This document shows positions 49,696 to 59,457 of a stretch of 64,000 nucleotides of DNA, piece by piece. The DNA is taken from contig CAZEKB010000020.1 of the NCBI GenBank assembly GCA_964512225.1, forward strand, positions 13,333 to 77,332, in the 5' to 3' direction. A model generated the notes under the pieces. That model saw nothing but the letters and a program-made list of their open reading frames with translations, ran no database searches and had not been told where the DNA came from. The stretch is from CAZEKB01 sp964512225. GTDB taxonomy: Bacteria; Myxococcota_A; UBA796; UBA9615. The translations under genes were made by a program, and so were the position numbers. Each line of letters starts with the position of its first letter. Position 1 is the first letter of the stretch.

Positions 49696-52431
49696 ATGGC
49701 CGTGGTGTACGACGACGAGATCCCGCGCCTCCCCAAGCTGCGGCTCGCGGGGTGCGTCATCGACTTCGACGCCCGGTGTGCGCGATGGCCGGGCGAGGAG
49801 CGGACGCTCACCCCCACGGAGGTGAAGCTGCTCGCGTACCTCTCGGACCAATCCGGGCGCGTCGTCTCCCAACGGGAGCTGCTCAAGGAGGTGTGGGGCT
49901 ACCGCGGAGGGGTGGTCTCCCGGACCGTGAAGACGACGATGGGTCGCCTCCGGGGCAAGGTCGAGCGGGACCCGTCCGCGCCCGACCACCTCCTGACCGT
50001 CGTGGGCGCCGGCTACCGGTTCAGGGCCGGTGACCCGCGGCCCGAGGAGCCGACGGTCGACGGGCCCGTGGACGCGCCCTCCCCCGCCGCCCTGCACGAC
50101 CTCCCCGATCCGAGCTCGCCGGTGCATGGGCGCGAGCTGGAGGTCGCGCAGGTGTTGGCCGCCGTCGCCCCCGGCAGGCTCGTCACGCTCGTCGGGCCCG
50201 CGGGCGTGGGGAAGAGCAGGCTGGCGCTGGAGGTGGCGCACCAGGCCGCCGAGCTCGGCCGATTCGACGAGGTCCGCCGCGCCCCCGGGGAGTCGGCGCG
50301 GGGTCGGGACGACGTCGCGGGAGCCGTGGCCACGGCCCTCGGGATCGACCCGGACGCGACCGACGGCGACGTCGCGCGGGCGGTGGGGGCCGCGCTCCAG
50401 GGTCGAGGCAAGGTCCTGCTCGTCCTGGACGACCTCGACGGCGCGGCCGACGACCTCGACCACCTGCCCTCCGACTGGATCGAAGCCGCGTCCGGCCTCG
50501 CCGTGCTCAGCACCTGCCGTCGCCCCCTCGGGGTGCAGGGCGAGCGGGTCGAGGTGGTGCGCCCGCTGGACGACGAGGCCGCCGCCCGGCTGTTCCGGGA
50601 GCGCGCGGGCGACGCGATGCTCGCGGGCTATCGCGCCCCCTCGCGCCTGACGCCGGTGCTCCAGCGGCTGGACGGGCTCCCCCTCGCCATCGAGATGGCG
50701 TCGTCCTGGGCCGGGTTCCTCGCCCCCGAGGACCTGCGGACGCGGCTGGATCGCCAGCTGGATCTGCTGCGCTCCGACGGCCCCGAGGGTCGGCACACGT
50801 CGCTGGCGGCGGCGTTCGCGTCGTCCTGGGATCTGCTGGACGAGCACGAGCGCGACGCCCTGGGTCAGGCCTCCGTCTTCGCCGGACCCTTCTCGGTCGA
50901 GGCCGCCGAGTGGGTCGTCCGGCCCACGGCGGGGCGACCCCTGCAGGTGCTGCGTCGCCTCTGCGACCTCTCGCTCGTGCAGCAGGTCGAGCGGGACGAC
51001 GGGGGCTCGCCCGCGCTCCGCCTCCTGCACGCCGTCCGGGAGTTCGCCCGGTCCGCCGGCCCACCGCTCGAGGCCGAGGAGCGGCACGCTCGCTGGTTCG
51101 CCCGCCTCGGGTCGCGGTCGGCGGTGTCCGCGCTGGACGATCAGGGCGGAGCGGGGGCCCTCGCCGTGCTCGAGGACGCGCGGGGAGACCTCCGCCTCGC
51201 GGCCGAGCGGGCTCCGGCGATGGGGCTGGCGGACGTCGCCGCGGGCTGCGCGCGGGCCCTGCTCGCTCTGGCGCGGTTCCGGGGTCCGGTCCTCGCCGCG
51301 GGGGAGATCGCCGACCGCGTCCTCGCCATGCCGGACCTCGACCTGGGCCTGAAGGCCGAGCTGCTCATGGACCGGGCGCGCGCCCTCTTCGCCGCGGGGC
51401 AGGCCGCCCCGGCGACCCGGCGGCTCGAGCAGGTCCAGGAGCTGAGCTCCGACCCGGGCGTGCTCGCCGAGTGCCTGCGGCTGCGGGCGTCGGGGGCCGG
51501 GACCCGGGGGACGGCGGACGCCCTCGAGCTGGCGACCGCGGCTCTGGAGGCGGCGGGGGCGATGGGGGGCACGCGCGAGATCGGGCGGGCCGAGACGACC
51601 CTTGGGGTCATCCTCCGGGCCGCGGGCCGGGGGGCGGAGGCCAAGGAGCACCTCGACGCGGCGATCGAGCTGCTGCGCGCCGTGGGCGACGCGCGGACCG
51701 AGTGCCAGGCGCTCGAACACCTCGGCCGCCACGCCCTGGACCGGAGCCGTCCGGTGCGGGCGCGCTCCCTGTTCGAGTCGGCGCTGGAGTCCGCGCGGTC
51801 GATCGGGGCCCGCGGGATCGAGGCCGACCTGCTGGAGCGGCTGGCGACGCTCTCGGCGCTCTCGGGGCTCGAGACGGCGGGCGAGGACTTCGAGAAGGCG
51901 CTCGCCCTGCGGCGCTCGCTCGGCCATCGGCTGGGTGAGGGGTACACCCTCGCCAACCTCGGCGCGTACGAGGCGGAGCGTCGGCCGTCGGCGGCCCGCG
52001 AGCCGCTGGAGAAGGCCCTGGGGATCGCCCTCGAGGTGTCGGACAAGCGCCTCGAGGTGTCGGCGCGCGCGAACCTCGGCGAGCTGTACCTCGAGCTCGG
52101 CCGGCTCGACCACGCCGCGCGGCACCTGGAGCTGGCGCTGTCGCTCGCCACCGAGCTGGGTCAGCCCCGGCTCATCGGGTTCGCCCGGGGTGTCCTCGGT
52201 CAGATCGCCTACGCCCGGGGCGACGACGCGAGGGGCCGAGCGCTGGTGGACGCCGCCCTCGCCCAGCTCGAAGAGGCGGGCGTCCGCACCGATCACGTCC
52301 GCCTGCTCGAGCGGGCCGCGCAGTGCGAGATCGACGCGGGGAACCCCGAGGTGGCGCAGAGTTACCTCGACCGGGCCCACCAGGCGCGCGAGCTGAGCAA
52401 GGTCGACCGCCCCGCCACCGTCGTCCACTAG
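49696..52431 (+). CDS. winged-helix STAND ATPase-TPR regulator
   Basis: A 911-residue cytoplasmic protein. Residues about 10-105 are an OmpR/PhoB-type winged helix (TLTPTEVKLLAYLSDQSGRV; SRTVKTTMGRLRGKVE; GAGYRF). About 150-420 is an NB-ARC/STAND-like ATPase with Walker A LVGPAGVGKSRLAL and Walker B VLLVLDDLDG and a late ASSWAGFLAPEDL region. About 440-900 consists of TPR-type helical pairs (LYLELGRLDHAARHLELALS). The AfsR/SARP-like layout suggests a signal-dependent transcription switch. Start ATG 49696; GTG 49702 is favoured if leaderless. The stop is 8 bases before the kinase gene. Confidence 0.9.
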   Translation: MAVVYDDEIPRLPKLRLAGCVIDFDARCARWPGEERTLTPTEVKLLAYLSDQSGRVVSQRELLKEVWGYRGGVVSRTVKTTMGRLRGKVERDPSAPDHLLTVVGAGYRFRAGDPRPEEPTVDGPVDAPSPAALHDLPDPSSPVHGRELEVAQVLAAVAPGRLVTLVGPAGVGKSRLALEVAHQAAELGRFDEVRRAPGESARGRDDVAGAVATALGIDPDATDGDVARAVGAALQGRGKVLLVLDDLDGAADDLDHLPSDWIEAASGLAVLSTCRRPLGVQGERVEVVRPLDDEAAARLFRERAGDAMLAGYRAPSRLTPVLQRLDGLPLAIEMASSWAGFLAPEDLRTRLDRQLDLLRSDGPEGRHTSLAAAFASSWDLLDEHERDALGQASVFAGPFSVEAAEWVVRPTAGRPLQVLRRLCDLSLVQQVERDDGGSPALRLLHAVREFARSAGPPLEAEERHARWFARLGSRSAVSALDDQGGAGALAVLEDARGDLRLAAERAPAMGLADVAAGCARALLALARFRGPVLAAGEIADRVLAMPDLDLGLKAELLMDRARALFAAGQAAPATRRLEQVQELSSDPGVLAECLRLRASGAGTRGTADALELATAALEAAGAMGGTREIGRAETTLGVILRAAGRGAEAKEHLDAAIELLRAVGDARTECQALEHLGRHALDRSRPVRARSLFESALESARSIGARGIEADLLERLATLSALSGLETAGEDFEKALALRRSLGHRLGEGYTLANLGAYEAERRPSAAREPLEKALGIALEVSDKRLEVSARANLGELYLELGRLDHAARHLELALSLATELGQPRLIGFARGVLGQIAYARGDDARGRALVDAALAQLEEAGVRTDHVRLLERAAQCEIDAGNPEVAQSYLDRAHQARELSKVDRPATVVH

Positions 52432-52439
52432 GCGAGCCC

Positions 52440-55400
52440 GTGCCGCTCCCCGATCCGACGCTGCAGCTGGGTGCGTTCGAGGTCTTCGAGACCATCGGCA
52501 CGGGGGGCATGGGGACCGTCCGCCACGGCCGGCACCGCACCACGGGGGTGCCCGTCGCCGTGAAGTTCCTCGCCCCGGCGAGCGCTTGGGGCCGCGCCGC
52601 GAAGCGGATGTTTCGGACCGAGGTGCGGGCCGTCGCGTCGCTGGATCACCCGGGCATCGTCCTGGTCCTCGACCACGGGGAGGTGCCGGACGGGACGGCG
52701 GACGTCGCGGCGGGCACCCCGTACCTCGTCATGGAGCTGTGCAGCGGGGGCACGCTCGGTCGTCACCGCGGGGTCCTCGGTTGGCCGCGGATCCGGCCGC
52801 TGCTGCTGTCGCTGCTGTCCGCGCTGGGCCACGCTCACGCCCGGGGGGTCGTCCACCGGGACATCAAGCCCGCCAACGTCCTCGTGGGGACCCCGCTCGA
52901 CCTGCGCCCGGGCGTGAAGCTGAGCGACTTCGGGATCGCGCAGGTCCGGGACCGCGAGGCGGGCGGCTCGGGGTCGGACGTGGGCCCGTTCCGCGCCGGG
53001 TACTTCGCGGGCAGCCCCCCGTATGCGCCGCCCGAGCAGCTCCTGGGTCGCGAGGCCGACATCGGGCCCTGGAGCGATCTGTACGCAGTCGGCTGCCTCG
53101 CCTGGGCCTTGATGTGCGGAGATCCGCCCCACGCGCGCCGGGACTACCGGGCCCTCGCCGCCGCCCGGGTGCGCGGCCGCCTGCCCCCCTTCGAGCCCCT
53201 CGATCCGACGCCCCCGGAGTTCGTGGACTGGCTGCTGCAGATGATGGCCGCGCGTCCGACGCAGCGCTTCCAATGCGCGGCCGACGCGGCCTGGGCGCTC
53301 CGGAAGTGCGCGCCGCGGACGGAGGAGGAGCGGGCGGGCTCGTTCGCGGCGGATCCCACCGGTCGCTGGCCGACGGCTACCGGCGTGTCGACGGATCCCG
53401 ACTCCCTGGGCACGGAGCGCGGGAGCGCGGCTCTCGCCCCGACGCGGCTGGGGACGGTGGCGATCACGCTCGGCCCCGAGGACCTCCCCGACGTGGAGCT
53501 CGAGCCCGAGGCGGCGCGCCGGAAGGGTGTCCGGGCGCCCCTGCCCGACGACTGGAGGCCCGCGCGCACCGACCCCCCCGCCGCGCGCCTCGCCGGGGCG
53601 GGGCTCGGGCTGTTCGCGTTCCGGGCGGTGAGCATGGTCGGGCGCGAAGAGGAGCGCGACCGGATCTGGAGCGCGCTGCACGACGTCGTGCGCACGTCGA
53701 TGGGGGAGTGCCTCGTCCTTCGCGGGTCCTCCGGCGTGGGCAAGTCGCGGCTCGCCCAGTGGATGTGCGAGCGCGCGGACGAGCTGGGCGTGGCCACGAT
53801 CGGCCGGGCGCGGCACCACCCCGAGCGCGCGGGCGACGACGGCGTCGGCCCGATGATCCGCGGCCTGCTTCGAGTCCCCCGGGAGCCGCTGGACCTGCGG
53901 GCGTACGTGGGCCGGGCCCTGCGCGCGTGGGGCGTGGAGAGCGACCGGCTCGAGGCGGCCGCGATGGAGCTGATCGAGCCCGGATCCTCGTCGGCCGACG
54001 GGGGCCCGCACCGCGCGCTGGAGACCGAGGGCGACCGGTGGGAGGCGCTGGCCGCGATCGTCTCGGCCGCGGCCGCGGATCGACCGGTGCTGCTCCACTT
54101 CGACGACGTCCAGTGGGGCCCCCAGTCGCTCGCGGTGATCCTGCGCCTGCTGCGGGGCCGTCGCATCGACCGCGCCCCCGTCCTCGTGCTCGCGACCGTC
54201 CGGGACGAGGCCCTCGCGGCCGGGACCGCGGAGGCCGCCCTGCTCGACGCCGTGCTCGAGTCGCCCGGGTGCCGGGAGCTGAAGCTCGGGCCGCTCGGTC
54301 CGGAGGAGCACGCGGCGCTCGTGGGTGGCCTGCTGGGGCTCGAAGACGATCTCCACGCCGAGGTGGTGCGACGGACGGACGGGAACCCGCTCTTCGCCGT
54401 TCAGCTGCTCGGCGACTGGGTGCGGCGAGGGGTCCTCGAGGTCGGCCGCGACGGGTTCAGCCGCGCGGCGGGGGCGGGCGCGAGCATCCCCGACGACATC
54501 CACGCCCTGTGGGTGGGTCGGTTCGACGACGTGCTCGCGGGCGGCTCGGCGAGCTGGGACCGCGTCCTCGACACCGCGGCGGCCCTGGGCATGACCCTCG
54601 ATCCGCGGGACTGGACGGAGGCCTCGGCCGTGGACGTGGAGGCCGCCGACGGACCGATGGTGCGCCTCCTGGCGGCGCGGCTGATCGAGGCCGACGGCGA
54701 GCGGGTCCGGTTCGTCCACGCGATGGCCCGGGAGAGCCTCCAGCGTCGGGCCGTGGAGGCCGGCCGGTGGGAGGAGGCGCACCTCGCCTGCGCGCGCGCC
54801 CTGGCCTCGCAGCACACCGCGGACGCGATCGAGCGGCGGGGCCTCCACCGACTCCAGGCGGGCGATCCCGAGGGCGCCTCCCTCGACCTGCGCACCGCCG
54901 CCTCGCACCGCATCGAGCGAGGCGACGTGGGGGCCGCCCAGGATCTCCTGGCCTCGCTGCTGGAGGCGTTGGACCGGGCCGACGTCCCCGGCCTCGACCC
55001 GCGTCGGCTCGAAGCGCGCCTCGATCTCTCGGAGCTCTCGCGCCGGAGCGGGCGACCGATCTCCGACGGCGACCTCCGCCTCCTGCTGGACGACGTGCGG
55101 GCCCGGGACCTCCCGTCGCTCGAGTCGCGGACCCTGTGCGAGCTCGGACGACGCCTCCGCGACGCGGGTCGCCTCGGCGAGGCGCAGGGGTTCACGCGCC
55201 GGGCCCTGGACGTCGCGGAGGGAGCGGGCGACTCGGCGGCGGTCGGGGCGGCGTCGACCTCGCTCGCCTGGATCCGGCTCCTGCAGAACGAGACCAAGGC
55301 GGCGATCACGCTCTTCGAGCGCGGCGCGGACGTGCACCGACGGCGGGGCGACCTCGGGGGCGTCGCGACGGCGTGCATGGGGCTGTCCGACGCTCACCTG

Positions 55401-56084
55401 CGCCGCCGCGACTACGACGTGGCCCGGGCGTTCGGGACGCGGGCCCTCGAGGCCGCCGAAGAGCGCGGCGATCTGCGTCGCGTGGGCGACGCGTGCATGC
55501 ACCTGGCGCGCGTCGAGGTGGCGGAGGGGGTGCGCCTCGAGGTCGCCGAGGAGCTGCTGACGCGGGCGCGCGAGGCCCAGACGCAGACCGACGGGCGGCT
55601 GGTCCTGGCGAGCACCCTGAACCTGCTCGGCGAAGTCGCCCGGAAGCGCGGGCGGTTCGACGTGGCCGCGCAGTGGTACCGCGAGTGCCTCGAGATCCAC
55701 GAGGCGTACGGGCCCGCCTACGCGTGGCTGCCCCGGCTGAACCTCGCGGTGCTGGCGATGGACGCGGGGCGGTTCGCCGACGCCCGGGAGCCGATCGAGG
55801 CGGCGCGCCGGCAGCTCGCGGACGTCTCCAACCGCGGCCTCGTCCAGGTGGCCGACATCCTGCTGCTCCCCGCCCTGCTCGGCGACGAGGACTACGCGTC
55901 GTTCGACGCCTGCCTCGCCCGCGTGGAGGCCGCCGCCCCGGGGTGGGCTCGGGTGGACAAGGAGTGCCTCGCCGCCCTGCGCTGGGCGGGCCCGATGGCG
56001 GAGCGGGCCGGACACCGGGACGCCGTGGAGCGACTCCGCCGCCTCGAGCAGCAGTACGCCGGCCGCCTCGAGAGCCCGTCCTGA
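52440..56084 (+). CDS. Ser/Thr protein kinase - AAA ATPase - TPR signalling protein
   Basis: A 1214-residue protein, start GTG 52440 (VPLPDPTLQLGAFEVFETIG). Residues about 10-275: PknB-type kinase (IGTGGMGTVRHGRH, VAVKFLA, HRDIKPANVL, DFGIAQVRD, SPPYAPPEQ). About 395-660: STAND/AAA-type ATPase opening with VGREEERDRIWSAL, Walker A LRGSSGVGKSRLAQ and VLLHFDDVQWG. About 780-1200: TPR-like helical repeats (FDVAAQWYRECLEIHEAYGP). Known relatives (PknG-like and 'predicted ATPase' kinases of Myxococcota) couple phosphorylation to a sensory scaffold. It follows the winged-helix STAND gene by 8 bases, suggesting it could phosphorylate that regulator; not shown. Confidence 0.92.
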   Translation: MPLPDPTLQLGAFEVFETIGTGGMGTVRHGRHRTTGVPVAVKFLAPASAWGRAAKRMFRTEVRAVASLDHPGIVLVLDHGEVPDGTADVAAGTPYLVMELCSGGTLGRHRGVLGWPRIRPLLLSLLSALGHAHARGVVHRDIKPANVLVGTPLDLRPGVKLSDFGIAQVRDREAGGSGSDVGPFRAGYFAGSPPYAPPEQLLGREADIGPWSDLYAVGCLAWALMCGDPPHARRDYRALAAARVRGRLPPFEPLDPTPPEFVDWLLQMMAARPTQRFQCAADAAWALRKCAPRTEEERAGSFAADPTGRWPTATGVSTDPDSLGTERGSAALAPTRLGTVAITLGPEDLPDVELEPEAARRKGVRAPLPDDWRPARTDPPAARLAGAGLGLFAFRAVSMVGREEERDRIWSALHDVVRTSMGECLVLRGSSGVGKSRLAQWMCERADELGVATIGRARHHPERAGDDGVGPMIRGLLRVPREPLDLRAYVGRALRAWGVESDRLEAAAMELIEPGSSSADGGPHRALETEGDRWEALAAIVSAAAADRPVLLHFDDVQWGPQSLAVILRLLRGRRIDRAPVLVLATVRDEALAAGTAEAALLDAVLESPGCRELKLGPLGPEEHAALVGGLLGLEDDLHAEVVRRTDGNPLFAVQLLGDWVRRGVLEVGRDGFSRAAGAGASIPDDIHALWVGRFDDVLAGGSASWDRVLDTAAALGMTLDPRDWTEASAVDVEAADGPMVRLLAARLIEADGERVRFVHAMARESLQRRAVEAGRWEEAHLACARALASQHTADAIERRGLHRLQAGDPEGASLDLRTAASHRIERGDVGAAQDLLASLLEALDRADVPGLDPRRLEARLDLSELSRRSGRPISDGDLRLLLDDVRARDLPSLESRTLCELGRRLRDAGRLGEAQGFTRRALDVAEGAGDSAAVGAASTSLAWIRLLQNETKAAITLFERGADVHRRRGDLGGVATACMGLSDAHLRRRDYDVARAFGTRALEAAEERGDLRRVGDACMHLARVEVAEGVRLEVAEELLTRAREAQTQTDGRLVLASTLNLLGEVARKRGRFDVAAQWYRECLEIHEAYGPAYAWLPRLNLAVLAMDAGRFADAREPIEAARRQLADVSNRGLVQVADILLLPALLGDEDYASFDACLARVEAAAPGWARVDKECLAALRWAGPMAERAGHRDAVERLRRLEQQYAGRLESPS

Positions 56085-56112
56085 CCGAGCCGCGGTCGTC
56101 GTCGCGCGCGGC

Positions 56113-56517
56113 CTACGCGGGCTCTCCGGCCGTCCGGAACCGGAGCGTCAGACCCCCGAGCACGGCGAAGGCGATCATCTCCCCGATCATGAACGGCCCC
56201 ACGACGCCCGCCATGGACGCGCCGAACAGGTAGACGACGAGTCGCACGGCGACCATGCCGAAGAGGGCGACGGCCATCGGTCCGGCGGTCAGGGTCGAGC
56301 GCGTCGGCTCGGCGTACACCCGGGCGCAGAGCCACGTGAGCGCGGCCGACAGCGCGCCGCCTTCGGCCCCGAAGTAGGCGGCCGGCTCGCTGCCGCCCAC
56401 GAGGGGGAGCTCGCCCAGGGTCAGCTGCACGGGCAGGAGCGCGACGAGGAACAGCGTGACCCCCCCGAAGAAGAGCGTGAGGAGGCCGTAGAAGCGGCGG
56501 ACGGCGGGGGCGGGCAT
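56113..56517 (-). CDS. small polytopic membrane protein of unknown function
   Basis: A 134-residue protein with four predicted membrane helices (FYGLLTLFFGGVTLFLVALL; ALSAALTWLCARVYA; LTAGPMAVALFGMVAVRLVVYLF; GVVGPFMIGEMIAFAVLGGL) and short loops. No catalytic motif or family recognised. ATG 56517 follows GGCATC-like sequence without an obvious ribosome site. Convergent with the kinase gene (28 bases) and divergent from the C39-like peptidase gene, whose 111-base spacer contains GTGACCTCG and a GTGAC-G-GTCAC palindrome (56583-56593). Confidence 0.65.
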   Translation of the reverse strand: MPAPAVRRFYGLLTLFFGGVTLFLVALLPVQLTLGELPLVGGSEPAAYFGAEGGALSAALTWLCARVYAEPTRSTLTAGPMAVALFGMVAVRLVVYLFGASMAGVVGPFMIGEMIAFAVLGGLTLRFRTAGEPA

Positions 56518-56582
56518 CGGGACTCCGGGTTGTGACCTCGGGGGCGGTCTTGTTCCACGCGTGTGACAGCCCCCTTTCTACC

Positions 56583-56593
56583 GTGACGGTCAC
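56583..56593. promoter_or_regulatory. palindrome GTGAC-G-GTCAC
   Basis: Perfect 5-base arms, just after a TACCGT hexamer (56579-56584) that could be the -10 of the peptidase gene, whose leader would be about 40 bases with a GGGAG ribosome site. Confidence 0.35.
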
Positions 56594-56628
56594 TGGGGAT
56601 CCGTCCGCGGTCCCCCGGGAGAATCTCG

Positions 56629-59430
56629 ATGTCCCTCACGCCTGCTCGTCTCCTCGTCTCCCTGCTCTTCCTCGCCGCAATCGGCTGCTACACGGACCCC
56701 TTCGGGGACCCCGCGCCGGCTCACCTCGCCGACTCGGTCCCCGAGGCGTTCGTCGAAGTCGACCCCGGGACGGTGGACGCGTGGGCGACGCTGCCCGCCG
56801 AGGACCTGTTCGAGGCCGTGGCGACCGAGCTCGACGTGCCCGCGGATCTGCTGGAGACGATCGCCTGGGTCACGAGCGGGCTCGGCGCGGTGGACCCGTC
56901 CTCCGAGGGGCTGCCCGCGGGGGCGGGGTGGTTCGGCCTCGACGCCGCCGACATGCGTCGCGCGGCCGCCGTCACCGGGATCTCCCGGGCGCGCCTCGAG
57001 GCGGACCGAGCGGGCGACGTGCTCGCGGGCGCGGCGCTGCTGCACGCGCAGCGAGTATCGGTGGCCCCGGCCGCCGCCGCGCTCGACGCGGACTGGTGGG
57101 CGCCGGTGGCCGCGTTCCCCGGGCTCTCTCGCCCGGGGCTCGGCGACGTGTTCGCGAGCGAGGTGTTCGAGGTGCTGCAGCGGGGCCTGGTCGCGCCCAC
57201 CGCGACCGCGGCGGACCGCCCGGAGCCCGACGTGATCGTCGTCGCCCCGCGCCGCGTCGGAGACCTCCCCGCCGCCCCCGACGTCTTCTCGGGCGAGCCG
57301 ACCCAGTACCCCCTCGCGATCGGCTTCGCTCCCGCGTCGAGCGCCGCGCCCCGGGTCCCCGGTCCGGCGGCCATCGAGCGGATCGAGCTGCGCCCCACCC
57401 ACGGCTCCTGGGCCGCGGCCCTCGACGCCTACGCGGGCGGGCCCGTGGGCGCGCACTTCCTGGTGCGGCGGTCGGACGGCGCGGTCGTGCAGACGGCGAG
57501 CTCCGAGCAGGTCGTGGCCACGGTCGACGGCGCGGACCACGACGCCGTGGTGGTGGGCCTCGCCGCCCCCGCCGACGGCTTCGCCCAGTGGACGCCCGCC
57601 CTCATGGAGGGGTCCGCGAGGCTGGCGGCGTACCTGTCGCTGCGGCACGGCGTGGCGCTCGAGCCGGCTCGGGTCGAGGCCGGCGGGCTCGGCGACCACT
57701 TCCCCCTGGACGCGTGGCTCGAGGCCGCGCGCTGCTTCACCGAGCGCCCGGACTGCGCGGTCCCGGCGGGCGCCCCCGAGGACGTCGATCCGCCGGTCGG
57801 CGAGCGCTCCGTCGGGCGCGACGGGGCGGTCCCCTCGGTCCCGTACTTCTATCAGTACGCGAACTCGCTGAGCCCGTCGGCGAGCTGCCAGAACACGTCG
57901 ATCGCGATGGTCCTGAAGTGGCTCGGCTGGAGCGGTACGCCGGACACGATCACCGCCCGCTTCGGCAAGGACCTCGCGCAGTCGCCCGAGGGGTTGGCCC
58001 AGGTGTTCAACACGCTCGCGTCGGAGGCCGGGATCGCGACGCGCATGACGCCGCGACGGGACGGCACGGTCGAGGGGATGCGCGCCCTGCTCGCGGCGGG
58101 CAAGCCCGTGATCGTGCACGGCTACATGACGGGCTACGGCCACGTCGTCGTGGCCCGGGGGTACACCGGCTCGCAGTACATCGTGAACGACCCCGCGGGC
58201 CGGTGGACGCAGACCTGGAAGGGCGGCTACCCCTACGGCTGGTCGACGTCGGTCGGGGCCGGCATCCGCTACTCGCGGGCGGCGTTCGAGCAGGCCGTGG
58301 CCACCAGCAACGGGACCACCCACCTGCCGCTCTGGTACCACGTGCTCAGCGACGTCGGCGACGCGCCCGCGGACGCTCCCGAGCCCGGCGCGGGGGGCGA
58401 GACCGACTCGGAGACCCCGACCGGTCCGCCGGGGGACGAGCCCGCGAGCGAGCCCGGCGGCGAGAGCACGCCTTCCACGGACTCGGGCTCCACCGGCCCG
58501 TACAGCTGGGCGTCCGTCGAGTTCGTCACCCCCCACGACGGCGACATCGTGGGCAACCCGCTGCTGGTGCGGGCCGTGCGGGAGGCGGGCGAGCGCATCG
58601 AGTTCTGGTCCGGGGCCGAGCGGCTCGCGGCGCCGCGCACCGACAACCCCGCGGACGCGACCGTGGCGATCTACACCGGGGGCGAGCGCACCCTCACGGC
58701 CAAGAACATCTCGCAGTACGGCACGCTGCTCGCGACTCACAGCATCCGCGTGCCCGTCGAGCAGACGTCGGAACTCACGCCCCTGTGGACGGAGCACGGC
58801 GACCTCGTGGTGGAGTTCCGGGCGTCCACCGACGTCGAGGGTGTCGCGTACGTCGAGTACGAGGTCGACGGGTACCTCCTGCGCGACTCGTGGTCCGGCG
58901 AGAGTCGGGCGACCGGCGAGGGCTGGATGCTCATGTACGAGTTCAGCGAGGAGGGGCGGGGGCGGCTGCTCGTGGCCCGCGCCTACGACGCCGACGGTCG
59001 GCTCCTGGCCGAGGGGCGACGGGTGATCTCGGTGTCGGGCGACCGGCCCGCGGCCGAGTGCGGGGTGGTCGGCACGATCTCCTGCGGAGAGCGCGTGAGC
59101 GGCGACACGTCGTCCACGTTCGGGCGAAGCGACCTGCTCAACGGGTACCCGAACGTCGTCGGCAACTACGACGGTCCGGAGCTCGGCTACACCTGGACCG
59201 GTACGGGCGGCGAGGTGGAGATCGGCTTCGTGGACCCGCAGCCGTGGGTCTACGACCTCGACATCCTCGTGTTGGAGCAGGAAGAGGGGGTCTGCTCCCC
59301 CGCCGACCTCGTCACCCGGTTCTTCAACTCGGGGACGCTCGAGTCCCGCGCCGGGGCGGCCTACACGCTCGTCGTGGACGGCTTCGCAGGCGATCAGGGC
59401 GCGTTCACGCTCGAGGTGGACTGCGACTGA
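56629..59430 (+). CDS. C39-like peptidase lipoprotein with amidase-like and C-terminal beta domains
   Basis: A 933-residue lipoprotein (LLVSLLFLAAIGC, Cys20). About 40-170 resembles a lysozyme-like/transglycosylase helical domain (LDVPADLLETIAWVTSGLGA). About 240-370 looks amidase_2-like (IERIELRPTHGSWAAALDAY; GAHFLVRRSDGAVVQTASS). About 400-550 is a C39-like/papain-fold domain: Cys in SASCQNTSIAMVLKWLG, His in GYGHVVVARGYTG, Asn/Asp in IVNDPAGRW. A Ser/Pro/Glu-rich linker and beta domains with cysteines follow (VGTISCGERVS). A peptidoglycan- or peptide-bond-acting surface hydrolase is likely; substrate unknown. Confidence 0.82.
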   Translation: MSLTPARLLVSLLFLAAIGCYTDPFGDPAPAHLADSVPEAFVEVDPGTVDAWATLPAEDLFEAVATELDVPADLLETIAWVTSGLGAVDPSSEGLPAGAGWFGLDAADMRRAAAVTGISRARLEADRAGDVLAGAALLHAQRVSVAPAAAALDADWWAPVAAFPGLSRPGLGDVFASEVFEVLQRGLVAPTATAADRPEPDVIVVAPRRVGDLPAAPDVFSGEPTQYPLAIGFAPASSAAPRVPGPAAIERIELRPTHGSWAAALDAYAGGPVGAHFLVRRSDGAVVQTASSEQVVATVDGADHDAVVVGLAAPADGFAQWTPALMEGSARLAAYLSLRHGVALEPARVEAGGLGDHFPLDAWLEAARCFTERPDCAVPAGAPEDVDPPVGERSVGRDGAVPSVPYFYQYANSLSPSASCQNTSIAMVLKWLGWSGTPDTITARFGKDLAQSPEGLAQVFNTLASEAGIATRMTPRRDGTVEGMRALLAAGKPVIVHGYMTGYGHVVVARGYTGSQYIVNDPAGRWTQTWKGGYPYGWSTSVGAGIRYSRAAFEQAVATSNGTTHLPLWYHVLSDVGDAPADAPEPGAGGETDSETPTGPPGDEPASEPGGESTPSTDSGSTGPYSWASVEFVTPHDGDIVGNPLLVRAVREAGERIEFWSGAERLAAPRTDNPADATVAIYTGGERTLTAKNISQYGTLLATHSIRVPVEQTSELTPLWTEHGDLVVEFRASTDVEGVAYVEYEVDGYLLRDSWSGESRATGEGWMLMYEFSEEGRGRLLVARAYDADGRLLAEGRRVISVSGDRPAAECGVVGTISCGERVSGDTSSTFGRSDLLNGYPNVVGNYDGPELGYTWTGTGGEVEIGFVDPQPWVYDLDILVLEQEEGVCSPADLVTRFFNSGTLESRAGAAYTLVVDGFAGDQGAFTLEVDCD

Positions 59431-59446
59431 TCGACGTACGTCGAGG

Positions 59447-59452
59447 TACCGT
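59447..59452 (+). promoter_or_regulatory. candidate -10 hexamer of leaderless promoter
   Basis: TACCGT 5 bases before the ATG at 59458, no Shine-Dalgarno. Confidence 0.35.
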
Positions 59453-59457
59453 GCTGC

